The position numbers and the translations under genes are program-made. A model generated the notes under the pieces. That model was not told the DNA's origin. It saw only the letters and a program-made list of their open reading frames with translations, and made no database searches. A stretch of DNA of 64,000 bases from Saccharothrix sp. NRRL B-16314 (lineage in GTDB: Bacteria > Actinomycetota > Actinomycetes > Mycobacteriales > Pseudonocardiaceae): the NCBI RefSeq assembly GCF_000716595.1, contig NZ_JNXC01000001.1, forward strand, positions 62,001-126,000, given 5' to 3'. This document shows, one piece after another, positions 28,600 through 36,708 of the stretch (position 1 is the first letter of the stretch; each line of letters begins with the position of its first letter).

Positions 28600-28631
28600 G
28601 CCGGCGGGACGGAGTGGTCCGTCCCGCCGGC
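28600..28631. terminator. 14-bp hairpin ending the DUF350 operon
   Basis: GCCGGCGGGACGGA / TCCGTCCCGCCGGC with a 4-nt loop, 20 bp beyond the DUF350 stop on the minus strand. The rest of the 178-bp gap shows nothing clear. Confidence 0.9.
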
Positions 28632-28650
28632 GGCCCGGTGGGTGGTGCGG

Positions 28651-29103
28651 TCAGGAGATGGCGACGGCGACCACGAGGCCGAGCGCGACGTGCGCCGCGG
28701 CGACGACGACGCTGGCCGGGGCGAACCGGTCGGACTCGATCAGCGAGCCGATGTCGAGCCTGGTCACCCACTCCAGCAGCCGGACCGCGAGCACCTGGAC
28801 GATGATGCCGACGAAGCCGAAGATCAGGGCCGACAGCAGGCCCTCGTCCAGCTTGCCCGCCGCGCTCCAGATCGCCACGACGACGATCAGCGCCATGCTC
28901 ACGAGGCCCGCCGAGGTCACGATGACCGCGTTCGGCGCGCCGCCGCGGACGAGCGTGCTCAGCTTGCCGGGGGTGGTCCAGTCGATGGCGTAGAAGCCGA
29001 AGACCATCAGCACGAGGCCGACGATGGCGTACAGCGCGATCGCGCCGACGCCGCTGCCGATGGCGGCGCCGAAGCCGGGGTCCAACGCGAGTTGGGAGAT
29101 CAC
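28651..29103 (-). CDS. DUF350 family membrane protein (YjfL/UPF0719 type)
   Basis: 150-aa protein with four hydrophobic helices (about residues 17-38, 58-80, 88-108 and 128-149) in two similar halves, the pattern of DUF350. The GTG start has GGAGGG at 4 nt. It is the last gene of an operon with a GspS-like ATP-grasp enzyme (91 bp upstream) and a YgiB-like membrane protein. The same three families cluster in Enterobacteria (yjfLMC and ygiBC), pointing to a shared membrane-stress role. The activity is unknown. Confidence 0.85.
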   Translation of the reverse strand: MISQLALDPGFGAAIGSGVGAIALYAIVGLVLMVFGFYAIDWTTPGKLSTLVRGGAPNAVIVTSAGLVSMALIVVVAIWSAAGKLDEGLLSALIFGFVGIIVQVLAVRLLEWVTRLDIGSLIESDRFAPASVVVAAAHVALGLVVAVAIS

Positions 29104-29194
29104 TGACCCTCCATGGTGTGCAATGTGATCGGTTGTGCCGCCGGTGAAGGAGCCGGTGACGACGGGTGCGGTGCGTTCTCGGGTGCCGGGGAGC

Positions 29195-30358
29195 TCATTC
29201 GACGATCCTGTGCGGCACGAACGCCGCGCCGTCGTCGGTCACCAGGCCGACGGTCTCCCTGATGCCGAGACCCGCGGCGGTGTCGCCGACGACCCACGCG
29301 CCGAGCGCCGGCCGGTAGCCGTCGAACTCGGGCAGCGGGTCGAACAGCTGGTAGACGAAGCCCTCCTTGCCGTAGACCCCACCGGTCTGGGTCTCGTAGC
29401 CGGGGGCGACGATCTGGATGTTCGCGCCTTCACGGCCGAGCCGCGGCTTGCGCACGTACTCGGTGAGCAGGCCGGGGTCGTCGAGGAACGCGGGCAGCAG
29501 GTTCGGGTGGCCCGGGTACATCTCCCACAGCACGGCCAGCAGCGCCTTGTTGGACAGCAGCATCTTCCACAGCGGCTCGACCCACAGGGTGCCGGGCAGG
29601 CTTTCCACCGCGAACCGGCCGAACTGCTCGTCCACCACCCATTCCCACGGGTAGAGCTTCACCACGGTGCCCATGGGCGCGTCTTCGAGGTCGACGAAGC
29701 GCTTCAGCAGCGCGTCCCAGCCGATCTCCTCGATGGCCAGGCCGACGGTGTTCATCCCCGCCTCGGCCGCGGTCTCCTGGAGGTAGGCCACGGTGACGTG
29801 GTCCTCACCGGAGGGGTCCGCGCCGGACCAGGTGAAGTGCAGCTCGTTGGACGGCAGCCGGTCGCCGATCTCGGCCCAGCGCTCGACCAGCTTCTCGTGG
29901 ATCGAGTTCCACTGGTCGTCGTCGGGGTACACGTCGGTCTTCCAGTTCCACTGGACGACCGACGCCTCCAGCAGCGACGTGGGCGTGTCGGCGTTGTACT
30001 CCAGCAGCTTGGCCGGTCCGCGCGCGTCGTAGCGCAGGTCGAACCGCCCGTAGACGTGCGGGTCACGGCGCTTCCACGACTCGGCGATCGCGGGCCACAG
30101 CCACTCGTTGATGCCGAAGTCCCGGTAGCGCTCGGTCAGCACGACGTTGTCGACGGCCTCCAGGCACATGTTGTGCAGCAGCTCGACGTCCGCCTCCAGC
30201 GACAGCACGTCGCTCATGTCGAAGACGTAGTGCGCCGACTCGTCCCAGTACGGGCGAGGGCTGCCGTCCGCGGCCTTGGCCGGCGCGCCGAACACGAGCC
30301 CCTGGTCGGAGACCGTGCGCTGCCAGTTCGGCCGGGGCGTGGAGGACTCCCGACGCAC
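29195..30358 (-). CDS. Glutathionylspermidine-synthase-like ATP-grasp ligase (YgiC/YjfC type)
   Basis: 387-aa ATP-grasp enzyme related to the synthetase half of glutathionylspermidine synthase, which joins a carboxylate to an amine with ATP. Family blocks seen are RFDLRYDARGPAKLLEYNADTPTSLLEA, ELHFTWSG, VVKLYPWEWVVDEQFG, NKALLAVLWEMYPGHPNLLPAF, and KPRLGREGANI, which lines the ATP and Mg site. The amidase half of true Gsp synthase is absent, as in YgiC and YjfC. The GTG directly follows the stop of the upstream gene. Since actinomycetes lack glutathione, the substrate must differ. Confidence 0.88.
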   Translation of the reverse strand: MRRESSTPRPNWQRTVSDQGLVFGAPAKAADGSPRPYWDESAHYVFDMSDVLSLEADVELLHNMCLEAVDNVVLTERYRDFGINEWLWPAIAESWKRRDPHVYGRFDLRYDARGPAKLLEYNADTPTSLLEASVVQWNWKTDVYPDDDQWNSIHEKLVERWAEIGDRLPSNELHFTWSGADPSGEDHVTVAYLQETAAEAGMNTVGLAIEEIGWDALLKRFVDLEDAPMGTVVKLYPWEWVVDEQFGRFAVESLPGTLWVEPLWKMLLSNKALLAVLWEMYPGHPNLLPAFLDDPGLLTEYVRKPRLGREGANIQIVAPGYETQTGGVYGKEGFVYQLFDPLPEFDGYRPALGAWVVGDTAAGLGIRETVGLVTDDGAAFVPHRIVE

Positions 30359-31039
30359 TCAGCTGCCCCCGCTCTTGCTTCCGCCGGACACCCCGAACCC
30401 GCCGCGCTGGACGACGGTGCCGGACTTCGTGCTGATGTTCGCGCCCTTGGGCATGGTGTAGCTGCCGCCGCTGACCTTCTGGCCGATCGGGGTGCTCGTG
30501 CCGCCGTAGTGGTAGCGGTAGGAGCTGCCGCCGATGTAGATGAAGCCGCCGCTGCTGTACCCGCCGTGCGAGCGCGCGTAGGAGTCGTCGCAGTACTGGT
30601 CCTCGACCACGACGTCGTCCCGCGTGCACTGCGCCTCGACGTCGTCGGGGCTGGACACGGCGTACCAGATGGCCACCACGCCGACCACGCCGACGGCCAC
30701 GCCGCCGCCGATGAACAGGCGTTTGCGGAGCTTCTTGCGGCGCTCCTCCTCGGCTTCGAGCGCGAGTTGCTGCTCGCGCTGCTGCTCGATCGCCGCGGCG
30801 CGCGCCCGCTGCTCGGCCAGTGTCGGCGGCCGGGGCTTGGTCGCGCCCGGCTCCTGCCGACGGATCTGGCCGCGTCCCCGCGATTGGCCCGGCGGTTGTC
30901 CCTGCGGGTGTCCTTGCGGTTCCTGCGGCACGTAGGGCGGCGGCGACGCGCCACCACCCTGCTGCCCAGGTCCGTTGGGTCCGTTGGGTCCGCTCGGCCC
31001 GGGCGTCGCGGAGTTCCCGGTGTTGTCGTTCTCAGTCAT
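30359..31039 (-). CDS. YgiB-like (DUF1190-type) single-pass protein with Pro/Gly-rich N-terminus
   Basis: 226-aa protein. Residues 1-75 are Pro, Gly, Gln and Asn rich and disordered, residues 75-105 form a cationic helix, and one transmembrane segment follows (GGGVAVGVVGVVAIWYAV). The rest, outside the membrane, has two cysteines (AQCTRDD and DQYCDD) and a Gly/Ser/Tyr-rich end with VQRGGFGVSGG. An RGGFG-type tail and paired position with a GspS-like gene match YgiB of E. coli. The DUF1190 assignment rests on that pattern only. First gene of the operon; ATG with GGGAG at 7 nt. Confidence 0.65.
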   Translation of the reverse strand: MTENDNTGNSATPGPSGPNGPNGPGQQGGGASPPPYVPQEPQGHPQGQPPGQSRGRGQIRRQEPGATKPRPPTLAEQRARAAAIEQQREQQLALEAEEERRKKLRKRLFIGGGVAVGVVGVVAIWYAVSSPDDVEAQCTRDDVVVEDQYCDDSYARSHGGYSSGGFIYIGGSSYRYHYGGTSTPIGQKVSGGSYTMPKGANISTKSGTVVQRGGFGVSGGSKSGGS

Positions 31040-31159
31040 CAGCCACTCCCGGCGGGGACGGTACAGAGATCGGCCGCCGAATGGGTGACGAGTGTCCCAA
31101 AAGCAACACACGCCACCCGCGCGAACGGTTCGCCGGCCGACACGGGCATCATGGTGTAG

Positions 31160-32233
31160 ATGTCCACGAGCCCGCGCTGGTTTCGTCGGGGTGACCACAT
31201 GGTCATGCTCGGCGCGTCGGCTGGCGCGTTCCTGCTCCTCCTGCTGAGCACCTTCACATCGTGGCCGATGGGCTCGACCGTCGCCGGCGGCACGAGCGAG
31301 GCGCCGGTCAACCCCGTTCTGGCTGCTCAGGCGGGTGACTGCCTGAACTGGACGAAGAAGGACCTGACCGACGTCACCAAGGTCGACTGCGAGCAGCAGC
31401 ACCTGTTCGAGGTCACCGGGGTGGCGGACATCTCGGCCGCGCACGGGCCGGGCGCGCCGTTCCCGGACGACGTGGAGTGGCAGCAGATCAGCGCGGAGCA
31501 GTGCGCGAAGCTGTCGCTGGACTACCTGGGCGGCAAGTTCGACCCGTTCGGCAAGTACACCGTCGGGCCGCTGAACCCAGGTGAGCGGCTGTGGGGCGAG
31601 GGTGAGCGCACGCTGCGCTGCGGCCTCCAGGTGGCCGGTCCGGCGGGCGGCCTGCTCCCGGCGTACGGCACCGCGCGGACCAAGGACCAGTCGGACGTGT
31701 ACGACCCCGGCGTGTGCCTCGGCATCACCGAGACCAGGTCGGTGGCGGACCCGGTGGACTGCGCGAAGCCGCACACGTTCGAGATCACCGGCGTGGTGGC
31801 GATGGCGCCGGGCGACTTCCCGCCGCCGGACCAGCAGGACAAGTTCATGGCTACCGAGTGCAACCGGATCACCGCCGAGTACACCGGTGGGGCCGACCTC
31901 AAGGCCCGCGGCCTCATCGTCAGCTGGGACACCAGGGCGCCGGAGAGCTGGGCCGCGGGCTCGCGGCTGGCGAACTGCAAGATCGGCGCGACACCGGTGG
32001 ACAACGTCCTGGCCGCGTGGGAGGGCAGCGTGCGCAACCCGAACGCACCGCCGCTGACCACGTCGAACCCGCCGCAGACGACGGCCGTCCAGCAGGCGGA
32101 CGCGACCGGCGCGCCGCTGCACTCGGAGTCCAACGCCAGCTCCTCCGCGCCGTCGTCGTCGCAGTCGAAGCCGCCGAAGTCGGACGACGACGAACCGTCG
32201 ACCACCGCGATCACGACCACACCGTCGAGGTGA
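31160..32233 (+). CDS. Septum-formation-family membrane protein
   Basis: 357-aa protein with a short cytoplasmic N-terminus, one transmembrane helix (about residues 14-33) and an external region. That region holds two copies of a Cys-containing module: AGDCLNWTKKD...VDCEQQHLFEVTGV and PGVCLGITE...VDCAKPHTFEITGVV. This is the pattern of Pfam Septum_form. The last 70 residues are a Ser/Thr/Pro-rich, low-complexity tail. No clear ribosome binding site is present; a CATCAT box 7 nt before the ATG may make it leaderless. The role in septation is inferred from the family name only. Confidence 0.78.
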   Translation: MSTSPRWFRRGDHMVMLGASAGAFLLLLLSTFTSWPMGSTVAGGTSEAPVNPVLAAQAGDCLNWTKKDLTDVTKVDCEQQHLFEVTGVADISAAHGPGAPFPDDVEWQQISAEQCAKLSLDYLGGKFDPFGKYTVGPLNPGERLWGEGERTLRCGLQVAGPAGGLLPAYGTARTKDQSDVYDPGVCLGITETRSVADPVDCAKPHTFEITGVVAMAPGDFPPPDQQDKFMATECNRITAEYTGGADLKARGLIVSWDTRAPESWAAGSRLANCKIGATPVDNVLAAWEGSVRNPNAPPLTTSNPPQTTAVQQADATGAPLHSESNASSSAPSSSQSKPPKSDDDEPSTTAITTTPSR

Positions 32234-32237
32234 CGAC

Positions 32238-32588
32238 ATGCCGGTGGAGATGACCCGACAGCGGTTCGAGGAACTCGTCGGCGAGGCCCTGGACCTCATC
32301 CCACCGGAGTTCGCGGCGGCGATGAACAACGTGGTGGTCCTGGTCGAGGACCGCAACCCGCAGGAGCCGAGCCTGCTCGGGCTCTACCACGGGATCGCGC
32401 TGACCAGCCGGACCACCGACTACGGCGGCGTCCTGCCGGACCGGATCGACATCTACCGCGAGGCGATCCTGGACATCTGCCACGACGAGGACGAGGTGGT
32501 GGAGGAGATCGTGGTGACCGTGGTCCACGAGATCGCCCACCACTTCGGCATCGACGACGACAAGCTGCACGAACTGGGCTGGGGCTAG
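32238..32588 (+). CDS. Zincin-like metallopeptidase family protein
   Basis: 116-aa small protein with the zinc-binding HExxH motif in VVHEIAHHFGIDDDKLHELGW near the C-terminus. The family (Pfam Zincin_1) is single-domain and common in actinobacteria; its substrate is not known. Starts 4 bp after the upstream stop, so co-transcribed with the septum-formation-type gene. A strong hairpin follows. Confidence 0.88.
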   Translation: MPVEMTRQRFEELVGEALDLIPPEFAAAMNNVVVLVEDRNPQEPSLLGLYHGIALTSRTTDYGGVLPDRIDIYREAILDICHDEDEVVEEIVVTVVHEIAHHFGIDDDKLHELGWG

Positions 32589-32670
32589 ACACGGGCTGGA
32601 CGTAATCGGGGCCGAACGAGCCAGGGCTGGACAGGCTGGGGCCGGTGGCCGCCCCGCGCGAGCGGATGGG

Positions 32671-32708
32671 CCGGCCGGTCCGTGAGGCGGGCTGCCGGGA
32701 CCGGCCGG
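32671..32708. terminator. 11-bp GC hairpin between convergent genes
   Basis: CCGGCCGGTCC / GGACCGGCCGG with a 16-nt loop, extendable by one G-C pair, just before the stop of the convergent phosphatase gene. Confidence 0.8.
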
Positions 32709-32716
32709 CTCGTGGT

Positions 32717-33331
32717 CTAGCCCGCGTCGACGTCCACGCCGGTCCACGACGTGCAGCGCCAGCCGTCCGCCTCGCGTTCCAGCACCACGCGTCCGGTGTT
32801 GGGGAGCAGGCCCGCTTCGGCCAGCGCAGGCCCCACGTTGACTGCCAGTGCCAGGGCGGCCATCCGCAGCGACGCACCGTGGCTGACCAGGACGACCGCC
32901 TCGTCGTCCGCGTGCTTCGCGGCGATCTTGTCCACCGCGGCCAGGTAGCGGTCCAGCGTCTGGCGTCCGCTCTCGCCGCCGGGCAGCGGCACGTCGAGGT
33001 CGCCCTCCGCCCACCGCTTCACGGTGGCGATGAAGATCTCGAACGCCTCCCGGTCGTGCCGTCCTTCGAGGTCGCCGCAGAAGATCTCCTGCACGCCCTC
33101 CACGACCTCCACCTCCAGGCCGTGCGCCGCCGCCACCGGCGCCGCGGTCTGCTGCGCGCGCACCGCCGTGCTGGCGTAGACGGCCGCCACGGGTTCGGCG
33201 GCCAGCGACTCGGCCAGCGCGGCGGCCTGGGCGACCCCCGCGTCGGTCAGCGGCGGGCCCGGTGGCAGCGAGTCCAGCGCCATCTTCAGGTTCGCCGCCG
33301 TCTCGCCGTGTCTGACCAGGATCAACCTCAC
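32717..33331 (-). CDS. Histidine phosphatase family protein (phosphoglycerate-mutase-like)
   Basis: 204-aa branch-1 histidine phosphatase: catalytic LVRHGETAANL at residues 5-15, STAVRAQQTAAP (second arginine), the EGRHDREAF region and VVLVSHGASLRMAAL carrying the second histidine. The GTG start overlaps the pheA stop by 4 bp (GTGA), so it is coupled to pheA. The same pairing occurs in other actinomycetes. A general or phosphosugar phosphatase is more likely than true mutase, as the fold alone cannot tell. Confidence 0.88.
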   Translation of the reverse strand: MRLILVRHGETAANLKMALDSLPPGPPLTDAGVAQAAALAESLAAEPVAAVYASTAVRAQQTAAPVAAAHGLEVEVVEGVQEIFCGDLEGRHDREAFEIFIATVKRWAEGDLDVPLPGGESGRQTLDRYLAAVDKIAAKHADDEAVVLVSHGASLRMAALALAVNVGPALAEAGLLPNTGRVVLEREADGWRCTSWTGVDVDAG

Positions 33332-34221
33332 GCGCCGTGCCCCCTCCGGACCTCGTTCACCCATTCGACCGCTGCCACGAACTCCTCGTTGCCCGCCACC
33401 GGGCCGCCCGGTTCCGCCTTCGGGTACGAGCCGAGGAACCGGGTCTGCGGGCAGTGCCGGTGCAGCGCGGCGAGCGCGTCGCCCACCCGCGGCTCGGCCA
33501 CGTGCCCGTCCATGTCGATGTAGAACCGGTACTCGCCGAGCCTGCCCTTGGTGGGCCGCGACTCGATCCGGGTCAGGTTGATGCGGCGCAGCGCGAGTTC
33601 GCTCAGCAGGTCCGACAGCACGCCCACCCGGTCCGGCACCGTGCACACCACGGACGTCCGGTCGTGGCCGGTCGGCTCGGGCAGCGCCCCCGGCCGGCGG
33701 ACCAGCAGGAACCGGGTCTTGGCGTCCCGCACGTCGGCCACGTCGGCGGCCATCACCTCCAGCGGGTAGTGCCGCACGGCGACCGGCGCGCTCACCGCCG
33801 CGTCGAACTCGCCGTCCAGCACAGCGCGCGCCGCGGCGGCCGTGGACGTCGTGGCGACCACCGTGGCGCCCGGCAGGTGCTCGACGAGCCAGTGCCGGAC
33901 CTGCGCCAACGCGTGCGGGTGGCTGGCGACGGTGTGGACCGGACCGCCGCCGGGCCGCACCAGCACGCTGAACCGCACCGGCAGCACCGCCTCGGCGACC
34001 GCGACCAGGGGCTCGCCCTCGGTCAGCGCGTCCATCGTCGCGGGCACCGCGCCCTCGACCGAGCTCTCCACCGGCACGCACGCCGACTGGGTTTCGCCGC
34101 GGCGGGTGGCCGTGAGGGCGGCGGGCACCGTGTCGAACGGCACCAGCTCCTGCTGCGGAGAGGCGAAGCCGCGTGCGGCCTGCTCGGTGAAGGTTCCCTG
34201 CGGTCCGAAGTAGGCGAGCAC
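33328..34221 (-). CDS. pheA: Prephenate dehydratase
   Basis: 297-aa enzyme converting prephenate to phenylpyruvate in phenylalanine synthesis. Catalytic blocks are YFGPQGTFTEQAARGF, the VPVESSVEGAVPATMDAL segment and DAKTRFLLVRRP. The C-terminal ACT domain (about residues 200-280) with NLTRIESRPTK binds phenylalanine for feedback inhibition. There is no chorismate mutase domain, as usual in actinobacteria. The GTG is 7 nt from a TATCGT -10 box without a ribosome binding site, so the mRNA is probably leaderless. Confidence 0.95.
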   Translation of the reverse strand: MLAYFGPQGTFTEQAARGFASPQQELVPFDTVPAALTATRRGETQSACVPVESSVEGAVPATMDALTEGEPLVAVAEAVLPVRFSVLVRPGGGPVHTVASHPHALAQVRHWLVEHLPGATVVATTSTAAAARAVLDGEFDAAVSAPVAVRHYPLEVMAADVADVRDAKTRFLLVRRPGALPEPTGHDRTSVVCTVPDRVGVLSDLLSELALRRINLTRIESRPTKGRLGEYRFYIDMDGHVAEPRVGDALAALHRHCPQTRFLGSYPKAEPGGPVAGNEEFVAAVEWVNEVRRGHGA

Positions 34222-34228
34222 GGCCGCA

Positions 34229-34234
34229 ACGATA
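34229..34234 (-). promoter_or_regulatory. -10 box TATCGT, leaderless pheA
   Basis: TATCGT on the minus strand lies 7 nt before the pheA GTG. Confidence 0.5.
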
Positions 34235-34324
34235 CGAGGAACACGTCCGGTGATCGCCGTTGAGGCGAGGATCACCCGCCTGGCTGGTGGCTTCCCCCGT
34301 TCCGCAGCAACCGGTTCTCCTGGA

Positions 34325-34936
34325 ATGCTGGTGTCCGTGTCCGCCGATACGGAGGGTGAGATCAACGCTCCGGCAGCAGTTCCCCGTTTGGTGTTGTGTG
34401 CCGTCGACGAACCGCTCGCCCGTGCCTGGCTCGCGGTGGCCGAGGGTCGGATCGGTGTCGAAGTGCACCGGGGCTCGGTGCTCGACATCGTCGCCGAGGC
34501 CGTGGTGAGCCCCGCGAACTCCTCCGGCTGGATGCGCGGGGGCATCGACGCGGTCTACGCGCGGGCGTTCCCGCAGGTCGAGGGGAACGTGCGCAGCGCC
34601 GTGCTCGGCCTGCACGGCGGTGAGGTGCCGGTGGGCGAGGCGCTGGTCGTGCCGACCGGCGAGCCCGAGCCCGAGTGGCTGATCAGCGCGCCGACCATGC
34701 GACTGCCCGGCGAGCAGCTGCCCGAGGACACCGTGCACCCGTACCTGGCCGCGCGGGCCGTGCTCCGGCTGTGGCTGGGCGGGCGGCTGGACGACGGCCG
34801 CCCGTTGCGCGACGTGATCCGCACGATCGCCATGCCGGGGCTCGGCACGGGGGTCGGCGGTGTCGCGCCGGCCACGTGCGCGCGTCAGGTCGCGGCGGCG
34901 TGGGACGAGGTGTTCAGCCCGCTGCCCAGCCGTTAG
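34325..34936 (+). CDS. Macro-domain protein
   Basis: 203-aa protein with an ADP-ribose-binding macro domain. It has VEVHRGSVLDIVAEAVVSPANSSGWMRGGIDAVYARAFP (strand, then the N and GG of the binding loop). GEVPVGEALVVPTG follows, then PTMRLPGEQ and IAMPGLGTGVGGVAPATCARQV. Such proteins bind or hydrolyse ADP-ribose or its esters on targets. Start chosen at ATG 34325; GTGs follow at once and no clear ribosome binding site is seen. Divergent from pheA. Nothing here ties it to a partner ADP-ribosyltransferase. Confidence 0.85.
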   Translation: MLVSVSADTEGEINAPAAVPRLVLCAVDEPLARAWLAVAEGRIGVEVHRGSVLDIVAEAVVSPANSSGWMRGGIDAVYARAFPQVEGNVRSAVLGLHGGEVPVGEALVVPTGEPEPEWLISAPTMRLPGEQLPEDTVHPYLAARAVLRLWLGGRLDDGRPLRDVIRTIAMPGLGTGVGGVAPATCARQVAAAWDEVFSPLPSR

Positions 34937-34939
34937 CGG

Positions 34940-34985
34940 AAGTTGTGCACAACTTGTGGACAGCCTGGCTGGCGCCTGTGGACAA
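34940..34985. promoter_or_regulatory. 16-bp palindrome and two DnaA-box-like sites
   Basis: AAGTTGTGCACAACTT (34940-34955) is a perfect palindrome. TGTGGACAG (34955-34963) and TGTGGACAA (34977-34985) read on the minus strand as CTGTCCACA and TTGTCCACA, the actinomycete DnaA-box form. They fill the 49-bp gap between the macro-domain gene and the convergent GNAT gene. Confidence 0.5.
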
Positions 34986-35468
34986 CTAGCGCGGACCGAC
35001 CCAACGTTCCAGGTCCAGCTCGTCGGTCATGGGGATGCCGTAGTCGCCGACGCTGGGGATCTCCGGCTTGAGGCGGCGGGCCTCCCGCACCGCGTCCGGG
35101 CGCAGGGCGGCGAGCCGGAACCCGCGTCGCTGGTAGAAGCGCAGGGCGTCGAGGTTGTCGTTGGTGGTGGTCAGCCGGACGCGTGAGCAGCCGAGCTGCC
35201 GGGCGCGGTGCACCGCCGCCTCGACCAGCGAGCTGCCGACGCCCCTGCCTCTTCGGAGGGCGTCGATGGTGACGATCTCCAGGCGCCCGTCGGCCGCGGC
35301 GTACGTCAGCAGCCCGACGACCTGGTCCTGCTGCTCGACCAGGAACCCGGGCAGGCTCGCCGGGAAGAACACCTCGCCGTGGGCGACCGCGGTGTGCGCG
35401 CCCCACAGTTCGAGCACCAGCCTGCCGACGACGATCCGGTCGGCCTCCTCGATCGCGCGTATCAGCAT
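34986..35468 (-). CDS. GNAT-family N-acetyltransferase
   Basis: 160-aa acetyl-CoA-dependent acyltransferase. Motif A is EIVTIDALRRGRGVGSSLVEAAVHRARQLGCSRVRL, with the R-x-x-G-x-G/S acetyl-CoA loop. Motif B is NLDALRFYQRRGFR. The ATG at 35468 gives a full domain; the open frame extends about 30 codons more. Divergent from the response regulator gene across 60 bp. Substrate unknown. Confidence 0.85.
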   Translation of the reverse strand: MLIRAIEEADRIVVGRLVLELWGAHTAVAHGEVFFPASLPGFLVEQQDQVVGLLTYAAADGRLEIVTIDALRRGRGVGSSLVEAAVHRARQLGCSRVRLTTTNDNLDALRFYQRRGFRLAALRPDAVREARRLKPEIPSVGDYGIPMTDELDLERWVGPR

Positions 35469-35516
35469 TCCTGCACTGTCTTGGCGACCGCGCGCGGTGG
35501 GTACCGGCATTCGACC

Positions 35517-35522
35517 TATGGT
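35517..35522 (+). promoter_or_regulatory. -10 box TATGGT, leaderless response regulator
   Basis: TATGGT lies exactly 6 nt before the GTG of the response regulator gene. Confidence 0.5.
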
Positions 35523-35528
35523 TGGTTC

Positions 35529-36158
35529 GTGCCGGTGCGAGTGTTGCTCGTCGACGACCACGAGGTGGTGCGCAGGGGACTGCGCGAACTGCTGGAGGAC
35601 GAGGACGACATCTCGGTGGTAGCCGAGGCGGGCGGCGTGGACGAGGCGCTGGTCCGGGCGGCGGCGACGCGCCCCGACGTGGCCGTGGTGGACGTGCGGC
35701 TGCCGGATGGCGGCGGGGTGGAGCTGTGCCGGGGGCTGCGCGCCCTGCCGGACGGCCCGAGGTGCCTGGTGCTGACCGCGTTCGACGACGAGGAGGCCCT
35801 GGTCGGCGCGATCATGGCCGGCGCGTCGGGGTACCTGCTCAAGCAGGTGCGCGGCCAGGACCTGGTGACCGCGGTCCGCGAGGTGGCGGCCGGCCGGTCG
35901 CTGCTGGACCCGCAGACCACCGCCCGCGTGCTCGACCGCATGCGGCGGCCGGTCGAGGTGGACGTGCTGGACGCGTTGACCGAGCAGGAACGGCGGGTGC
36001 TGGACCTGATCGGGGACGGCCTCACCAACCGCCAGATCGCCGAGCGCCTGTTCCTTGCCGAGAAGACGGTGAAGAACTACGTCACGGCGGTGCTCTCGAA
36101 GCTGGGCATGGAACGCCGCACCCAGGCCGCCGCCTGGCTGGCCCGCCGCTCGCGCTGA
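35529..36158 (+). CDS. DosR/DevR-type NarL-family response regulator
   Basis: 209-aa two-component regulator. The receiver has VRVLLVDDHEVVRRGLREL (acidic pocket), the phosphoacceptor Asp in VAVVDVRLPDG, T in VLTAFDDEEA and K in YLLKQVRGQDL. The LuxR-type HTH reads TEQERRVLDLIGDGLTNRQIAERLFLAEKTVKNYV, with a C-terminal KLGMERRTQAAAW. The HTH closely follows mycobacterial DosR as I recall it. A sensor kinase of the matching class lies 0.55 kb away at the end of the cyd operon, and a DosR-box-like site lies upstream of cydA. That suggests it switches bd oxidase with oxygen or redox state. Confidence 0.92.
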   Translation: MPVRVLLVDDHEVVRRGLRELLEDEDDISVVAEAGGVDEALVRAAATRPDVAVVDVRLPDGGGVELCRGLRALPDGPRCLVLTAFDDEEALVGAIMAGASGYLLKQVRGQDLVTAVREVAAGRSLLDPQTTARVLDRMRRPVEVDVLDALTEQERRVLDLIGDGLTNRQIAERLFLAEKTVKNYVTAVLSKLGMERRTQAAAWLARRSR

Positions 36159-36167
36159 CGTCGTCCC

Positions 36168-36626
36168 TCACGCCACCGGGCCACCGGGCAGGCGGCGGTT
36201 CCACCAGGCGTCGGAGCGCCGGTCGGCGAACGGGTCCGGCAGCGTGCGCTTGAGGAACGCGGCGTCCAGGGGCGCGACCCGACGTCCCAGTTCGGCTCGC
36301 GCACGGGTGGGCAGCAGGCCAAGGACCCGGTCGAGGACGTCGCGGGCGTGCGTCACGTCGTCGAACGAGCAGTGCCGGCACGAGCACACGATCGGCTGGG
36401 GATGACGAGGACGACGGCTCACCGGCGTCAGGAACTCCCGGTACCGCAGCAACGCGTCCTTCGTTGCGCCGGGGAAGAGGTCGTAGTCGTTGGCGAGCAC
36501 TTCCCCGCGGTAGACCGCGAGGCCGGTGCGAGCGGAAAGCCCGGGGATCTTGACGGGGAACCGCCTCGTCCAGAGCCGGGGTCGGGGTAGTCCGGCGCGC
36601 AGCGCGCCAGGCCGGCTACGCGGCAT
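36168..36626 (-). CDS. Hypothetical protein with CxCxxC motif
   Basis: 152-aa protein of no recognised family. It has a basic N-terminal region, then LAVYRGEVLANDYDLFPGATKDALLRYREFL and a VCSCRHCSFDDVTHARDVLDRVL segment whose Cys-x-Cys-x2-Cys could bind a metal. The C-terminus is rich in Arg, Trp and Pro. Codon bias matches a real gene, and it ends 10 bp from the convergent response regulator stop. ATG 36626 is preceded by a weak AAAGG. Confidence 0.55.
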   Translation of the reverse strand: MPRSRPGALRAGLPRPRLWTRRFPVKIPGLSARTGLAVYRGEVLANDYDLFPGATKDALLRYREFLTPVSRRPRHPQPIVCSCRHCSFDDVTHARDVLDRVLGLLPTRARAELGRRVAPLDAAFLKRTLPDPFADRRSDAWWNRRLPGGPVA

Positions 36627-36708
36627 CGGCCTTTCGGTGTGCGGTCACGGACGGCATCCTGCCGGCTCCCCTCTCCCCCGAACCCGAACCTGATCGAGAA
36701 CTTCCCGG

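Noticed and set aside
34940..34985. Chromosome replication origin
   Set aside because: Only two or three DnaA-like boxes, and no dnaA, dnaN or AT-rich unwinding region nearby.
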